Assembly: GCA_944364705.1 (NCBI GenBank)
Contig: CALVWH010000010.1
Location: 1-10,822 of the forward strand
DNA from: an uncultured Bacilli bacterium
GTDB taxonomy: Bacteria; Bacillota_I; Bacilli_A; RF39; UBA660
Reading direction: 5' to 3'
Length of the DNA stretch: 10,822 nucleotides
Shown here: piece after piece, positions 1-7,161 of the stretch
Position numbering within the stretch: position 1 is the first letter of the stretch
Layout of the letters: each line of letters opens with the position of its first letter
Notes under the pieces: generated by a model
Told to the model about the DNA's origin: nothing
Databases searched by the model: none
The model's input: only the letters and a program-made list of their open reading frames with translations
Translations under genes and position numbers: made by a program

Positions 1-116
1 AAAAGATTGAAGTAAAAGTTAAAAATTATCAAGGAAAAGAAGAAGCCTTTCAAGTGATTGAAGAATGTCGAAAACGCTATCAAGAAGAAATTCAAAAAAA
101 AGAAGGTGAGTCATGA
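1..116 (+). CDS. C-terminal end of an unidentified protein (partial)
   Basis: An open frame enters from the left edge (first full codon at position 3) and ends at the TGA at 114-116. The 37 visible residues are highly charged, rich in Lys and Glu, contain one Cys, and look like the end of a helical cytoplasmic protein (for example ...EECRKRYQEEIQKKEGES). The stop overlaps the next gene's start as ATGA, and the SD of the next gene (AAGGTGAG) lies inside this frame, so the two genes are probably co-transcribed and translationally coupled. Too little is visible to name a family. Confidence 0.75.
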   Translation, partial: KIEVKVKNYQGKEEAFQVIEECRKRYQEEIQKKEGES

Positions 117-1156
117 AAAAAATAGGAAAGATTTTTTTGGGAATCCTTTTTCTTTTGGTGGGAATTTTTGTTTTATGCATGAATGAACAAAAAAACATAA
201 AGGATTATAAAAAATTAAAAGAAGTGAGTCAAAAAGTAACAGTGGTTAATCCGGATGCTATTTACGAAAGCAATAATGATAAATTTGTTAAACTTGCTGG
301 ACCATTGGAGCTTTCTAATCCTATTACCGATTCTTTTTCCAATATTAAAGTACAAGCAGTAAAACTATATCGAAAAGTAGAAGTATATCAATGGAATGAA
401 AAAATTAAAAATGGAAATGCTACTTATGAAAAAGTATGGGATGAAGCTTTAGTTTCTTCCTCTTCCTTTTTAGAAAGTGAAGGACATGAAAATCCTACAG
501 AAGTTTCCTATTATTCTGAGTTACAATATCCAGATCTTGTAAAAATTGGGAATTATATTTTAACAAGTGATCTTTTAAATTCTTTAGACTATAATGCTGA
601 GATTTTAGAATATCCAGATGCGATACAACTACCAGAAGGATTTTCTTTGGATGGAAAATATATTACCAATAGTGTAGATAAGGAAAATCCACAAATTGGG
701 GATGTTCGCATCAGTTATTCTTATTATTATGGAACAAGTTTAAGTATTTTAGGAAAACAAATCAATAATGGTTATCTTACGAAGTACGAAGAAAAAGACC
801 AAGATCTTACGAAAGTAGTTCCTGGAATTCAGAATGTTGAAGTTTTATTAGATGAAACGATTTTAGCAAACAAAGACTGGAATTTTATTTTTCGTATTTT
901 AGGTTTAATTTCTCTTTGTCTTTCGATTGCTTTTCTAAGTGATTTTCTAGCAACCGTTAAGGGTTTCCGAAGAGTTTTCCGTAAATTTTTAAAGCAGTAT
1001 CACATTTTAATTAGTTTTTCTTTCGGAATTTTACTTTCTATGTTTTGTATTAGTCTTTCTTGGATCTTTTACTTATTTGCATTTGGACTTACCTTGCTTC
1101 TTCTTTCCATTGGCTTTTTGATTTTACTATTATATTTTATTAAAGTAAAGCTATAA
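113..1156 (+). CDS. TMEM43/LUMA-family membrane protein
   Basis: This 347-residue protein has one membrane helix near the N-terminus (about residues 5-23), a soluble region of about 230 residues, and three helices at the C-terminus (about 257-277, 298-318 and 321-344). That layout, with a large non-cytoplasmic middle domain, is the TMEM43 arrangement. Family-like patches are YQWNE near residue 92, the GHENP stretch near 124-128, and NPQIGDVRISYSYY at about 192-206. TMEM43 is best known as a nuclear-envelope and ER membrane protein of animals; bacterial members exist but have no settled function. The ATG at 113 follows a good SD (AAGGTGAG) and overlaps the preceding stop codon, suggesting the second or later gene of an operon that began outside the window. 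Family call is from motif memory, not a search. Confidence 0.8.
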   Translation: MKKIGKIFLGILFLLVGIFVLCMNEQKNIKDYKKLKEVSQKVTVVNPDAIYESNNDKFVKLAGPLELSNPITDSFSNIKVQAVKLYRKVEVYQWNEKIKNGNATYEKVWDEALVSSSSFLESEGHENPTEVSYYSELQYPDLVKIGNYILTSDLLNSLDYNAEILEYPDAIQLPEGFSLDGKYITNSVDKENPQIGDVRISYSYYYGTSLSILGKQINNGYLTKYEEKDQDLTKVVPGIQNVEVLLDETILANKDWNFIFRILGLISLCLSIAFLSDFLATVKGFRRVFRKFLKQYHILISFSFGILLSMFCISLSWIFYLFAFGLTLLLLSIGFLILLLYFIKVKL

Positions 1157-1161
1157 ATTTC

Positions 1162-1190
1162 TTGCATATCTTTTCGGGTTATGCTACTAT
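1162..1190 (+). promoter_or_regulatory. Sigma-A promoter for the small HTH gene
   Basis: The -35 box is TTGCAT (1162-1167), followed by a 17-base spacer and the -10 box TACTAT (1185-1190), with an extended TG at 1182-1183. The start of transcription is expected near 1197, at the first base of the ribosome-binding site AGGGGATG. The leader would therefore be only about 13 bases. Confidence 0.65.
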
Positions 1191-1209
1191 AAATTTAGGG
1201 GATGGTCTT

Positions 1210-1551
1210 ATGGGAAATAAAGCGTTAGCTGTAAAATACATTAAAGAAAAATTAGAGAAAAAAAGTTTTCTTAGTTACGAAGAAATTGCCCAAATTACGG
1301 ATTATCATCCCAAATATATTTTAAAATTAAAAAAAGATATTATCGAAGGAAAGTTTCATTTAGAACATGGAAATAAGAATAAAGTACCAGTCAATAAAAT
1401 AAGTCCAGAAGAAGAAGAAAAAATTGTAACTTTATATAAAAGAAGTAATGCTAGTATTCGTAAATTTTGTAACTTTTATCATACGAGAAGTTATTCTTGT
1501 ATTTATGGAATTTTAAAAAAACATGGATTATTAGAAAAAGAGAAGAAGTGA
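1210..1551 (+). CDS. Small double helix-turn-helix protein, transposase-N-terminus-like
   Basis: This is a 113-residue basic protein. The first predicted HTH is at about residues 21-44 (LSYEEIAQITDYHPKYILKL). A basic patch with HGNKNK follows at 53-58, and a second helical region at about 69-105 ends SYSCIYGILKKHGLL. An HTH, then HGN and a basic linker, then a second HTH resembles the N-terminal DNA-binding half of ISNCY-type transposases, but no DDE catalytic domain follows. The frame is open back to a TTG at 1162, but that TTG lies in the -35 box, so I use the ATG at 1210, which has the SD AGGGGATG. The gene has its own promoter and terminator, so it may be a domesticated regulator rather than a decayed transposase. 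DNA binding is likely; its target is unknown. Confidence 0.7.
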   Translation: MGNKALAVKYIKEKLEKKSFLSYEEIAQITDYHPKYILKLKKDIIEGKFHLEHGNKNKVPVNKISPEEEEKIVTLYKRSNASIRKFCNFYHTRSYSCIYGILKKHGLLEKEKK

Positions 1552-1564
1552 CTTCTCTTTTTTT
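1535..1564 (+). terminator. Intrinsic terminator with the HTH gene's stop codon in its loop
   Basis: The left arm AAAAAGAGAAG (1535-1545) pairs with CTTCTCTTTTT (1552-1562). The six-base loop AAGTGA contains the TGA stop of the upstream gene (1549-1551), and a T run follows to 1564. Confidence 0.85.
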
Positions 1565-1595
1565 CTGTAAAGTAAGAAAAAATTGTAGAATTTCT

Positions 1596-1625
1596 TTGAT
1601 AATAGGAAGTGAAATGTGGTATACT
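1596..1625 (+). promoter_or_regulatory. Sigma-A promoter of the pflB-pflA operon
   Basis: TTGATA (1596-1601), an 18-base spacer and TATACT (1620-1625) make a good sigma-A promoter. Transcription should begin near 1632, leaving a leader of about 23 bases that carries the SD AGGAAGGTG (1641-1649). I see no clear operator for a redox or carbon regulator. Confidence 0.65.
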
Positions 1626-1654
1626 AATGAATGGAAATATAGGAAGGTGATAAT

Positions 1655-3886
1655 TTGAAAGATGCTTGGAGATCTTTTGTTCCAGGAAATTGGAACGAAG
1701 AGATAAATGTTCGTGATTTTATTCAAAAAAACTTTCGTGCTTATGAAGGAAACGAAAGCTTTTTAGCAAAATCTACGGAAAAAACAAAAAGAATTCTTAA
1801 AATTTGTGAAGACTTAAATAAAGAAGAATTAAAAAAACATGTTTTAGATATTGATGTTGATCATATGTCTGGAATCGATGCTTTTGAACCAGGATATATT
1901 TGTGATGAAGATGATGTTATTGTTGGTCTTCAAACCGATGCACCATTAAAAAGAATTGTCAATCCATATGGTGGAATTCGTATGGTGTATCAAGAGCTTG
2001 AAGCTTATGGATATAAACTTAATCCAACGGTAGATAAATATTTTAATGAATATCGAAAAACACATAATCAAGGTGTTTTTGATGCATACACAAATGAAAT
2101 ACGAAAAGCTCGTCATGTTGGACTTTTAACAGGGCTTCCAGATGCTTATGGTCGTGGAAGAATCATTGGAGACTATCGTAGAGTTGCTCTATATGGTATT
2201 GATTATTTGATGGAGCAAAAGAAATATGATTGGGATCATTTGGTTGGTCCTGTTATGGATGATGCTCTTATTCGTCTTCGTGAAGAAGTTTCGATGCAAT
2301 ATCGTGCATTAGACGCAATTAAAAAAATGGCTTCTCGTTATGGATTTGATATTTCAAAACCAGCAACGAATGCAAAAGAAGCAATTCAATGGACTTATTT
2401 TGCTTATTTAGCAGCTATTAAAGAAAACAATGGGGCTGCTATGAGTTTAGGTAGAGTGGATGCTTTCTTTGATATTTATATTCAAAGGGATCTTGAAGAA
2501 GGAACGATTACAGAAGAAGAAGTTCAAGAACTTATCGATCAGTTTGTTATTAAACTTCGTTTGGTTCGTCATTTAAGAACTCCGGATTACGATGAATTAT
2601 TCTCAGGAGATCCAACGTGGGTTACTTGTTCGATTGGTGGAGTTACGGAAGAGAAAAAATCTATGGTAACAAAAACTTCTTATCGTATTTTACATACTCT
2701 TACGAATCTAGAACCAGCACCAGAACCAAATATGACTGTTTTATGGAGTGAATATTTACCAGAAAACTTTAAGAAATATTGTGCAAAAATGTCAATTGAA
2801 ACGGATGCGATTCAATATGAAAATGATGATGTTATGCGTCCAGTTTATGGAACTGATTATGCGATTGCTTGTTGTGTATCCGCAATGCGTGAAGGAAAAG
2901 ACATGCAATTCTTTGGTGCTCGTTGTAATTTAGCAAAAGCTCTTTTATATTCCATCAATGGTGGTGTTGATGAAGTAAAATTTGATAAAGTTATTGATGG
3001 AATTGAAAAAATGGATGATGAAGTATTAGATTATGAAAAAGTAAAAGCTTCTTATTTTAAAGTTTTAGAAGAAGTTGCTCGTATTTATTCGAGTGCTATG
3101 AACATCATTCATTATATGCATGATAAATATGCTTATGAAGCTGGACAAATGGCTTTACATGATACGAATGTTCATCGTTATATGGCCTATGGAGTAGCAG
3201 GTCTTTCGGTAGCAGTAGATTCTTTATCTGCAATTAAATATGCAAAAGTAAAACCAATTCGTGATGAAAATGGAATTACGAAAGATTTTGAAATCGAAGG
3301 AGAATATCCACAATATGGAAACGATGATGATCGTGTAGATTCGATTGCAAAAGAAGTTTTACAAAAAATGTTTGATGAACTTTCAAAACATCCAACATAC
3401 CGAGATGCAGAACCAACTATGTCCGTTTTAACGATTACCTCAAATGTTGTATATGGAAGTAAAACGGGAGCAACCCCAGATGGTAGAAAAGCAGGAGTTC
3501 CTTTTGCTCCAGGAGCAAATCCAATGCATGGAAGAGATAAGAGTGGAGCGATTGCTTCTTTAAACTCTGTTGCAAAATTGGATTATGCTCATTGTTGTAA
3601 GGATGGAATTTCGAATACGTTCTCGATTGTTCCAAATTCTTTAGGACATAGTAAAGAAGAGCAAATTGATAATTTAGTTAGTCTTTTAGATGGATATTTT
3701 GTTCAAGGTGCTCATCATCTTAATGTAAATGTATTAAATCGAGAAACATTGATTGATGCGATGGAAAATCCAGATAAATATCCACTACTTACGATTCGTG
3801 TTTCTGGATATGCTGTTCGTTTTAATCGTTTGACAAGAAAACAACAAGAAGAAGTTATTGCACGTACGTTCCATGAGAAGATGTAA
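1655..3886 (+). CDS. pflB: Formate C-acetyltransferase (pyruvate formate-lyase)
   Basis: This glycyl-radical enzyme converts pyruvate and CoA to acetyl-CoA and formate in the cytoplasm of anaerobes. The 743 residues are close to the usual length of about 740-760. The adjacent catalytic cysteines are C406-C407 in IACCVSAM. The radical glycine is G718 in RVSGYAVRF, 25 residues before the end, where the family has it. Further conserved stretches include GARCNLAK and the N-terminal GNWNEEINVRDFI. The start is TTG, chosen for its SD (AGGAAGGTG) and for matching the usual PFL N-terminus; the nearby in-frame ATG at 1631 meets a stop within four codons. The downstream activase gene begins at the very next base. 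The enzyme implies mixed-acid-type fermentation and sensitivity to oxygen. All key residues are present. Confidence 0.98.
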   Translation: MKDAWRSFVPGNWNEEINVRDFIQKNFRAYEGNESFLAKSTEKTKRILKICEDLNKEELKKHVLDIDVDHMSGIDAFEPGYICDEDDVIVGLQTDAPLKRIVNPYGGIRMVYQELEAYGYKLNPTVDKYFNEYRKTHNQGVFDAYTNEIRKARHVGLLTGLPDAYGRGRIIGDYRRVALYGIDYLMEQKKYDWDHLVGPVMDDALIRLREEVSMQYRALDAIKKMASRYGFDISKPATNAKEAIQWTYFAYLAAIKENNGAAMSLGRVDAFFDIYIQRDLEEGTITEEEVQELIDQFVIKLRLVRHLRTPDYDELFSGDPTWVTCSIGGVTEEKKSMVTKTSYRILHTLTNLEPAPEPNMTVLWSEYLPENFKKYCAKMSIETDAIQYENDDVMRPVYGTDYAIACCVSAMREGKDMQFFGARCNLAKALLYSINGGVDEVKFDKVIDGIEKMDDEVLDYEKVKASYFKVLEEVARIYSSAMNIIHYMHDKYAYEAGQMALHDTNVHRYMAYGVAGLSVAVDSLSAIKYAKVKPIRDENGITKDFEIEGEYPQYGNDDDRVDSIAKEVLQKMFDELSKHPTYRDAEPTMSVLTITSNVVYGSKTGATPDGRKAGVPFAPGANPMHGRDKSGAIASLNSVAKLDYAHCCKDGISNTFSIVPNSLGHSKEEQIDNLVSLLDGYFVQGAHHLNVNVLNRETLIDAMENPDKYPLLTIRVSGYAVRFNRLTRKQQEEVIARTFHEKM

Positions 3887-4612
3887 ATGGCTCTTGGTAG
3901 TATAGCTTCGATTGAAACGTTTGGACTTGTAGATGGTCCAGGAATTCGTACCGTTGTCTTCTTGAGTGGATGTAAACTCCGTTGTAAATATTGTCATAAT
4001 CCAGAAATGTGGAAAAAAGGAAAAGAAAATTATACTCCGGAAGAACTTGTAAAAAAAGTTCTTCGCAGTAAACCTTATTTTAAAAGAAATCATGGTGGTG
4101 TTACATTTTCTGGAGGAGAACCTTTATTACAAATGGATTTTCTACTAGAAACTTGTAAACGCTTAAAGGAAGAAAATATTCATATTGCTTTGGATACTTG
4201 TGGAGTAGGAAATGGCAGGTATGAAGAAATTTTACCTTATATAGATTTGGTCATTTTTGATATTAAAGCTTTAAATCCGAAAGATTACCAAGAACTTACT
4301 GGAAGACCAGTGGATGAGTCTTTAAAATTTTTATCTTTATGTCAAAAAATGAAAAAGCCTTTATGGATTCGGCAAGTGGTTGTTCCTGGATGGAATGATC
4401 GAGAAGAGTATATGATTGCTTTAGGTGAGTTTATTTCAAAACTTGATTGTGTAGAAAAAGTGGAATTGCTTCCTTATCATACGTTAGGAATTGAAAAATA
4501 TAAAAAATTAGGAATTCCATATCCTTTGGAAGGTGTTCCTGCGATGGATAAAGAAGCTTGTGATGAATTGACTAAGATTTTATTTCATCATTTAAAAACT
4601 TCTAAAGAATAA
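3887..4612 (+). CDS. pflA: Pyruvate formate-lyase-activating enzyme (radical SAM)
   Basis: This 241-residue radical-SAM enzyme uses a 4Fe-4S cluster and S-adenosylmethionine to abstract hydrogen from the PFL radical glycine (G718 of the preceding product). The cluster motif CX3CX2C is C29, C33 and C36 in GCKLRCKYCHNP, and the GGE motif is SGGEP at 75-79. The N-terminal DGPGIRTVVFLSGC is typical of PflA. The ATG directly abuts the pflB stop codon, and its SD is weak (GAGAAG at 3875-3880, inside pflB). Translation is probably coupled and lower than that of pflB, as expected for an activase. The gene ends inside a terminator hairpin, which closes the two-gene operon. Confidence 0.97.
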   Translation: MALGSIASIETFGLVDGPGIRTVVFLSGCKLRCKYCHNPEMWKKGKENYTPEELVKKVLRSKPYFKRNHGGVTFSGGEPLLQMDFLLETCKRLKEENIHIALDTCGVGNGRYEEILPYIDLVIFDIKALNPKDYQELTGRPVDESLKFLSLCQKMKKPLWIRQVVVPGWNDREEYMIALGEFISKLDCVEKVELLPYHTLGIEKYKKLGIPYPLEGVPAMDKEACDELTKILFHHLKTSKE

Positions 4613-4634
4613 AATTTCTTTAGAAGTTTTTTTT
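4594..4634 (+). terminator. Strong intrinsic terminator of the pfl operon
   Basis: AACTTCTAAAGAA (4597-4609) pairs perfectly with TTCTTTAGAAGTT (4616-4628) and is followed by a T run to 4634; flanking A/T bases can extend the stem. The loop TAAAAT (4610-4615) begins with the TAA stop codon of pflA. Confidence 0.92.
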
Positions 4635-4650
4635 GAGAAAAATTATAAGC

Positions 4651-4680
4651 TTTACTTTTTTATTTGAAGAACTGTATAAT
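4651..4680 (+). promoter_or_regulatory. Sigma-A promoter of the small hydrolase gene
   Basis: A perfect TATAAT at 4675-4680 is preceded by TTTACT (4651-4656) with an 18-base spacer. TTACTT one base further on would give 17. The leader of about 52 bases is AT-rich, shows no convincing stem-loop, and ends with the SD AGAAGGAGTGA (4724-4734). Confidence 0.6.
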
Positions 4681-4738
4681 ATAAATAAATTATAAGTGTT
4701 ATTTTTACTAAAATTATTGATAAAGAAGGAGTGAAATC

Positions 4739-5272
4739 TTGTATAAGAAAAATGTTATAATTCTTGGAGGAAATACACCAAATAATATAAGTTGGATAGA
4801 AAATATGAAAAGAGTCTATAAAAAAAATTATAAGGTATCTACTTTATTTTTTGATCATTGGAAAGATAATACAAAGATAGACTTTGAGAAAGAAAGTGAG
4901 AAATTAAGAGCTTTATGCAAGGAACAACAAGATTATATAATAATTGCGAAATCCGCTGGTTCTATTTTAGCAGCTCAAGAAATAAAAAATAAAAGAATCC
5001 ATCCTAAATTACTAATCGTAATGGGATTTCCTTTAAAATTTGCTTTAAAGAATCATATAAACATTAAAGATTTATTTAATGATATTCGTAAAGTTTGTAA
5101 AATTTTAATTATTCAGCAAAAGTTTGATCCACAAGGGAATTCTAAAACGATTTGTGACTTATTAAATGAAAATATAACGATTCAAATAATAAATGGGAAT
5201 AAACATGTATATGCAAATTTTGATTCCATAAAAAAACAAGTTGATGATTTTATAGAAACCAATTATTTATGA
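4739..5272 (+). CDS. Small alpha/beta-hydrolase-fold protein
   Basis: This 177-residue protein without signal peptide or membrane helix is probably cytoplasmic. It has an alpha/beta-hydrolase pattern: a hydrophobic first strand ending in ILGGN (residues 8-12), a nucleophile elbow IAKSAGS with S72 (first Gly of GXSXG replaced by Ala), an acid candidate D130 after a strand (IIQQKFD), and a histidine candidate H156 (NGNKH). The size and order fit the small RBBP9/YdeN- or dienelactone-hydrolase-like groups. The substrate cannot be inferred. The start is TTG, supported by the SD AGAAGGAGTGA. The gene stands alone between the pfl terminator and a convergent operon. It uses many ATA and AGA codons (13 ATA by my count), unlike the ATT/CGT preference of pflB, which may point to separate acquisition. 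Confidence 0.7.
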   Translation: MYKKNVIILGGNTPNNISWIENMKRVYKKNYKVSTLFFDHWKDNTKIDFEKESEKLRALCKEQQDYIIIAKSAGSILAAQEIKNKRIHPKLLIVMGFPLKFALKNHINIKDLFNDIRKVCKILIIQQKFDPQGNSKTICDLLNENITIQIINGNKHVYANFDSIKKQVDDFIETNYL

Positions 5273-5313
5273 AATCTACTGTGATAAAATTGAAAACCTT
5301 TCTAAAAAAGTTT

Positions 5314-5340
5314 AAAAAAAAGCAGGATTAACCTGCTTTT
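5314..5340 (-). terminator. Terminator of the minus-strand surface-protein operon
   Basis: On the minus strand AAAAGCAGG pairs with CCTGCTTTT around a five-base loop (5327-5331) and is followed by eight or more T. The loop contains the TAA stop of the metallophosphoesterase gene (5328-5330). The plus strand has four T after the stem, so it may also stop transcripts of the convergent hydrolase gene, less efficiently. Confidence 0.85.
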
Positions 5341-6176
5341 CGAATGCGATAAAAATTAATCGATGGTCGATTACAAAAACGATAAGAGAAGGTTGTTGTA
5401 CCAAGACCACCAGAAATATAAAGAGATGTGTCTTTTATGTTATAAAAAGGTTTATAATATTTTTTGGCTCCTTCTTCTAGAAAAAGCGTTTGTAAAAATG
5501 GAAGATTGATATAACCATTATGAGAATGTCCAGATAAAATTAAATCGTAATTTTCTAAATTTACTTTATCTGCATAATCTGGTTCATGAAGAAGTAAAAT
5601 ATGAAAAAGATTTGGATTTTGATTGATAAAATCTTGGGTTGTTTTGGTTTTTTCATTGATTGGATTTGTATTTACTAAATTTGAACTAATACCAGAAAGA
5701 AGAATTCGATTGTTTTGGTTTCCATAAATTACTTCATAAGTATCATCTAAAATCGTAAATCCACTATTTTGCATAATATTTTTCCATTCTTTTGATTTTA
5801 AATCATACTCTCCACTAACTGCATATTTTCCAATGGTACTTTGAATATTAGATAAAAGAGAAATTAATTCTTCTTCTTTTCCATCTTGATAAGCTAAATC
5901 TCCAGTAAATACGACAAGATCTGGGCGAATTACATTGATTTTTTCAATTGCTTCTTTTAGTTCTTTTTTATTTATGGTTGTTCCATAATCTACATCACTA
6001 AAGTGAACGAGTTTTAATCCTTCGAAATCTTCTGTTATTTTTTCACTATAAATTGCGTATTCATGAACAACAACTTTTTTGGTTGCTACTTCTTTAACAT
6101 AGAGCATAAAGAAAGCTGCTAGAACTAGAATAAGAAAAATAATTCCAACAACTTTTGCATAACTTTTCTTTTTCAT
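5328..6176 (-). CDS. Membrane-anchored calcineurin-like metallophosphoesterase, altered metal motifs
   Basis: This 282-residue protein has an N-terminal membrane anchor (about residues 8-27) and then a calcineurin-like phosphoesterase domain of the YkuE type. The motifs appear in the expected order: HFSDVDYG (58-65), FTGDLAY (90-96), VSGEYDL (120-126), LLHEP (195-199) and LSGHSHNGYI (214-223). Two differ from the family norm. The usual DXH is D61-V62-D63, and the usual GNHD is G122-E123-Y124-D125. D61, D93, H197, H217 and H219 are retained. The enzyme may use metals differently or be inactive. The catalytic domain should lie outside the cell. The gene is last in the operon, nine bases after the SGNH gene, with an excellent SD (AAGGAGGA). 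YkuE-like enzymes can act on lipid or wall phosphates; the substrate here is unknown. Confidence 0.85.
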   Translation of the reverse strand: MKKKSYAKVVGIIFLILVLAAFFMLYVKEVATKKVVVHEYAIYSEKITEDFEGLKLVHFSDVDYGTTINKKELKEAIEKINVIRPDLVVFTGDLAYQDGKEEELISLLSNIQSTIGKYAVSGEYDLKSKEWKNIMQNSGFTILDDTYEVIYGNQNNRILLSGISSNLVNTNPINEKTKTTQDFINQNPNLFHILLLHEPDYADKVNLENYDLILSGHSHNGYINLPFLQTLFLEEGAKKYYKPFYNIKDTSLYISGGLGTTTFSYRFCNRPSINFYRIRKAG

Positions 6177-6184
6177 AGTCCTCC

Positions 6185-7153
6185 TTAAAATTTACAATTT
6201 TCCATAATATAATCGTAAAGGTTTTGATATGTTTTGCTATTATAGTGAACATCACAAGAGGCATCTGTTTTATAGTTTTTAACACCAAATCCGTGATAAG
6301 CATCACAAAAGTAAAGATTGCTTGTATTTTTAATTCCATCTTTTACGAGTTCATTGAATTTTTGAATACTTTCATTATTTGCATTTTCATAACATCCACT
6401 TCCAATTTTTGGACCAACGGCTACGATGACAATTTTTTCGTTTTTCCAATCACTGCGAGCTAATTGTTTATAATAATTAATATAATTTTGAGCTTGCGCT
6501 TCGTTTCCTTTTCCTCCAGCATCGTTAACTCCTAAATTTACAAAAATGTAACTAGGCTCACTTTTTAATAAGTTATTTACTGTTGAAACACCAGTAGATT
6601 TTAACCAGTTAAGACCTTCTCCTGTTTTATAAACAAAATGAGCATCCGTGTTACCTCGAACAGTTAAATACATTCCTTCTGTTCTTGAATCACCAACGAA
6701 AATATAATTTTTAATTTTTGAAGATCCATTCCCATATTCGACGTCTTTTCCACTTTCATAATCCGAATTGTTTTCATCGGTTGTATTTTGAATACGATCT
6801 TGTTCTTCTTGTAAAGCTTCTAAGCGAGCTTGTTCTTTTAATTCATTTACCGTTTCTCTCGTTGCGTTCGTCCAGCAAGTATCGCTCGTTAAATTGACTC
6901 CTTCGACAATATACATAACAACATTGATTACGGATGGTAGCAAAAAGATGACGGCAGCAGCCATTAGTTTTTGTCCTAAAGATTTGGTTAGTTTTAATTT
7001 ATCGTTCATAACGGCTTTTACGACTTCAATCATACAGAAGATAATTAAAATAACGGGAATTAGGATTCGCAGAAACGTTAAAACATTTTTGATAATATAG
7101 ATGGTTTCGACAAGACCGTAATCGTTACAATTAATAATGGATAGTATTTGCAT
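6185..7153 (-). CDS. Membrane-hairpin protein fused to an SGNH/GDSL hydrolase domain
   Basis: Residues 1-97 of this 322-residue protein are the two-helix hairpin shared with two upstream genes: C9, helix 1 (about 25-47), a Lys-rich loop (50-62), helix 2 (about 63-85) and C93. A charged, probably helical linker (about 100-145) leads to an SGNH hydrolase domain: block I FVGDSRTEGM with S156, block III NLGVNDAGG with G208 and N210, and block V DVHY with D301 and H303. An esterase or deacylase acting on an extracellular glycan, lipid or peptide is plausible. The Lys-rich loop predicts both ends outside the cell, without a cleaved signal peptide. The domain also has C254, C283, C300 and C320, consistent with disulfides. 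The SD AGGTGAT overlaps the stop region of the preceding lipoprotein gene, implying coupling. Oxyanion Gly of block II was not assigned. Confidence 0.88.
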   Translation of the reverse strand: MQILSIINCNDYGLVETIYIIKNVLTFLRILIPVILIIFCMIEVVKAVMNDKLKLTKSLGQKLMAAAVIFLLPSVINVVMYIVEGVNLTSDTCWTNATRETVNELKEQARLEALQEEQDRIQNTTDENNSDYESGKDVEYGNGSSKIKNYIFVGDSRTEGMYLTVRGNTDAHFVYKTGEGLNWLKSTGVSTVNNLLKSEPSYIFVNLGVNDAGGKGNEAQAQNYINYYKQLARSDWKNEKIVIVAVGPKIGSGCYENANNESIQKFNELVKDGIKNTSNLYFCDAYHGFGVKNYKTDASCDVHYNSKTYQNLYDYIMENCKF

Positions 7154-7161
7154 AGGATCAC

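Noticed and set aside
1162..1209. Upstream TTG start for the small HTH gene
   Set aside because: That TTG is part of a good -35 box and lies upstream of the predicted transcript start; the ATG at 1210 has the SD.
1451..1726. Minus-strand open frame across the HTH-pflB gap
   Set aside because: It crosses a terminator and promoter, overlaps two well-supported genes and has no recognisable domain or SD. Antisense frames within pflB, the SGNH and C39 genes and the prepilin gene were rejected for the same reasons.
4681..4738. Riboswitch or leader RNA before the hydrolase gene
   Set aside because: The leader is short, very AT-rich and shows no convincing paired structure.
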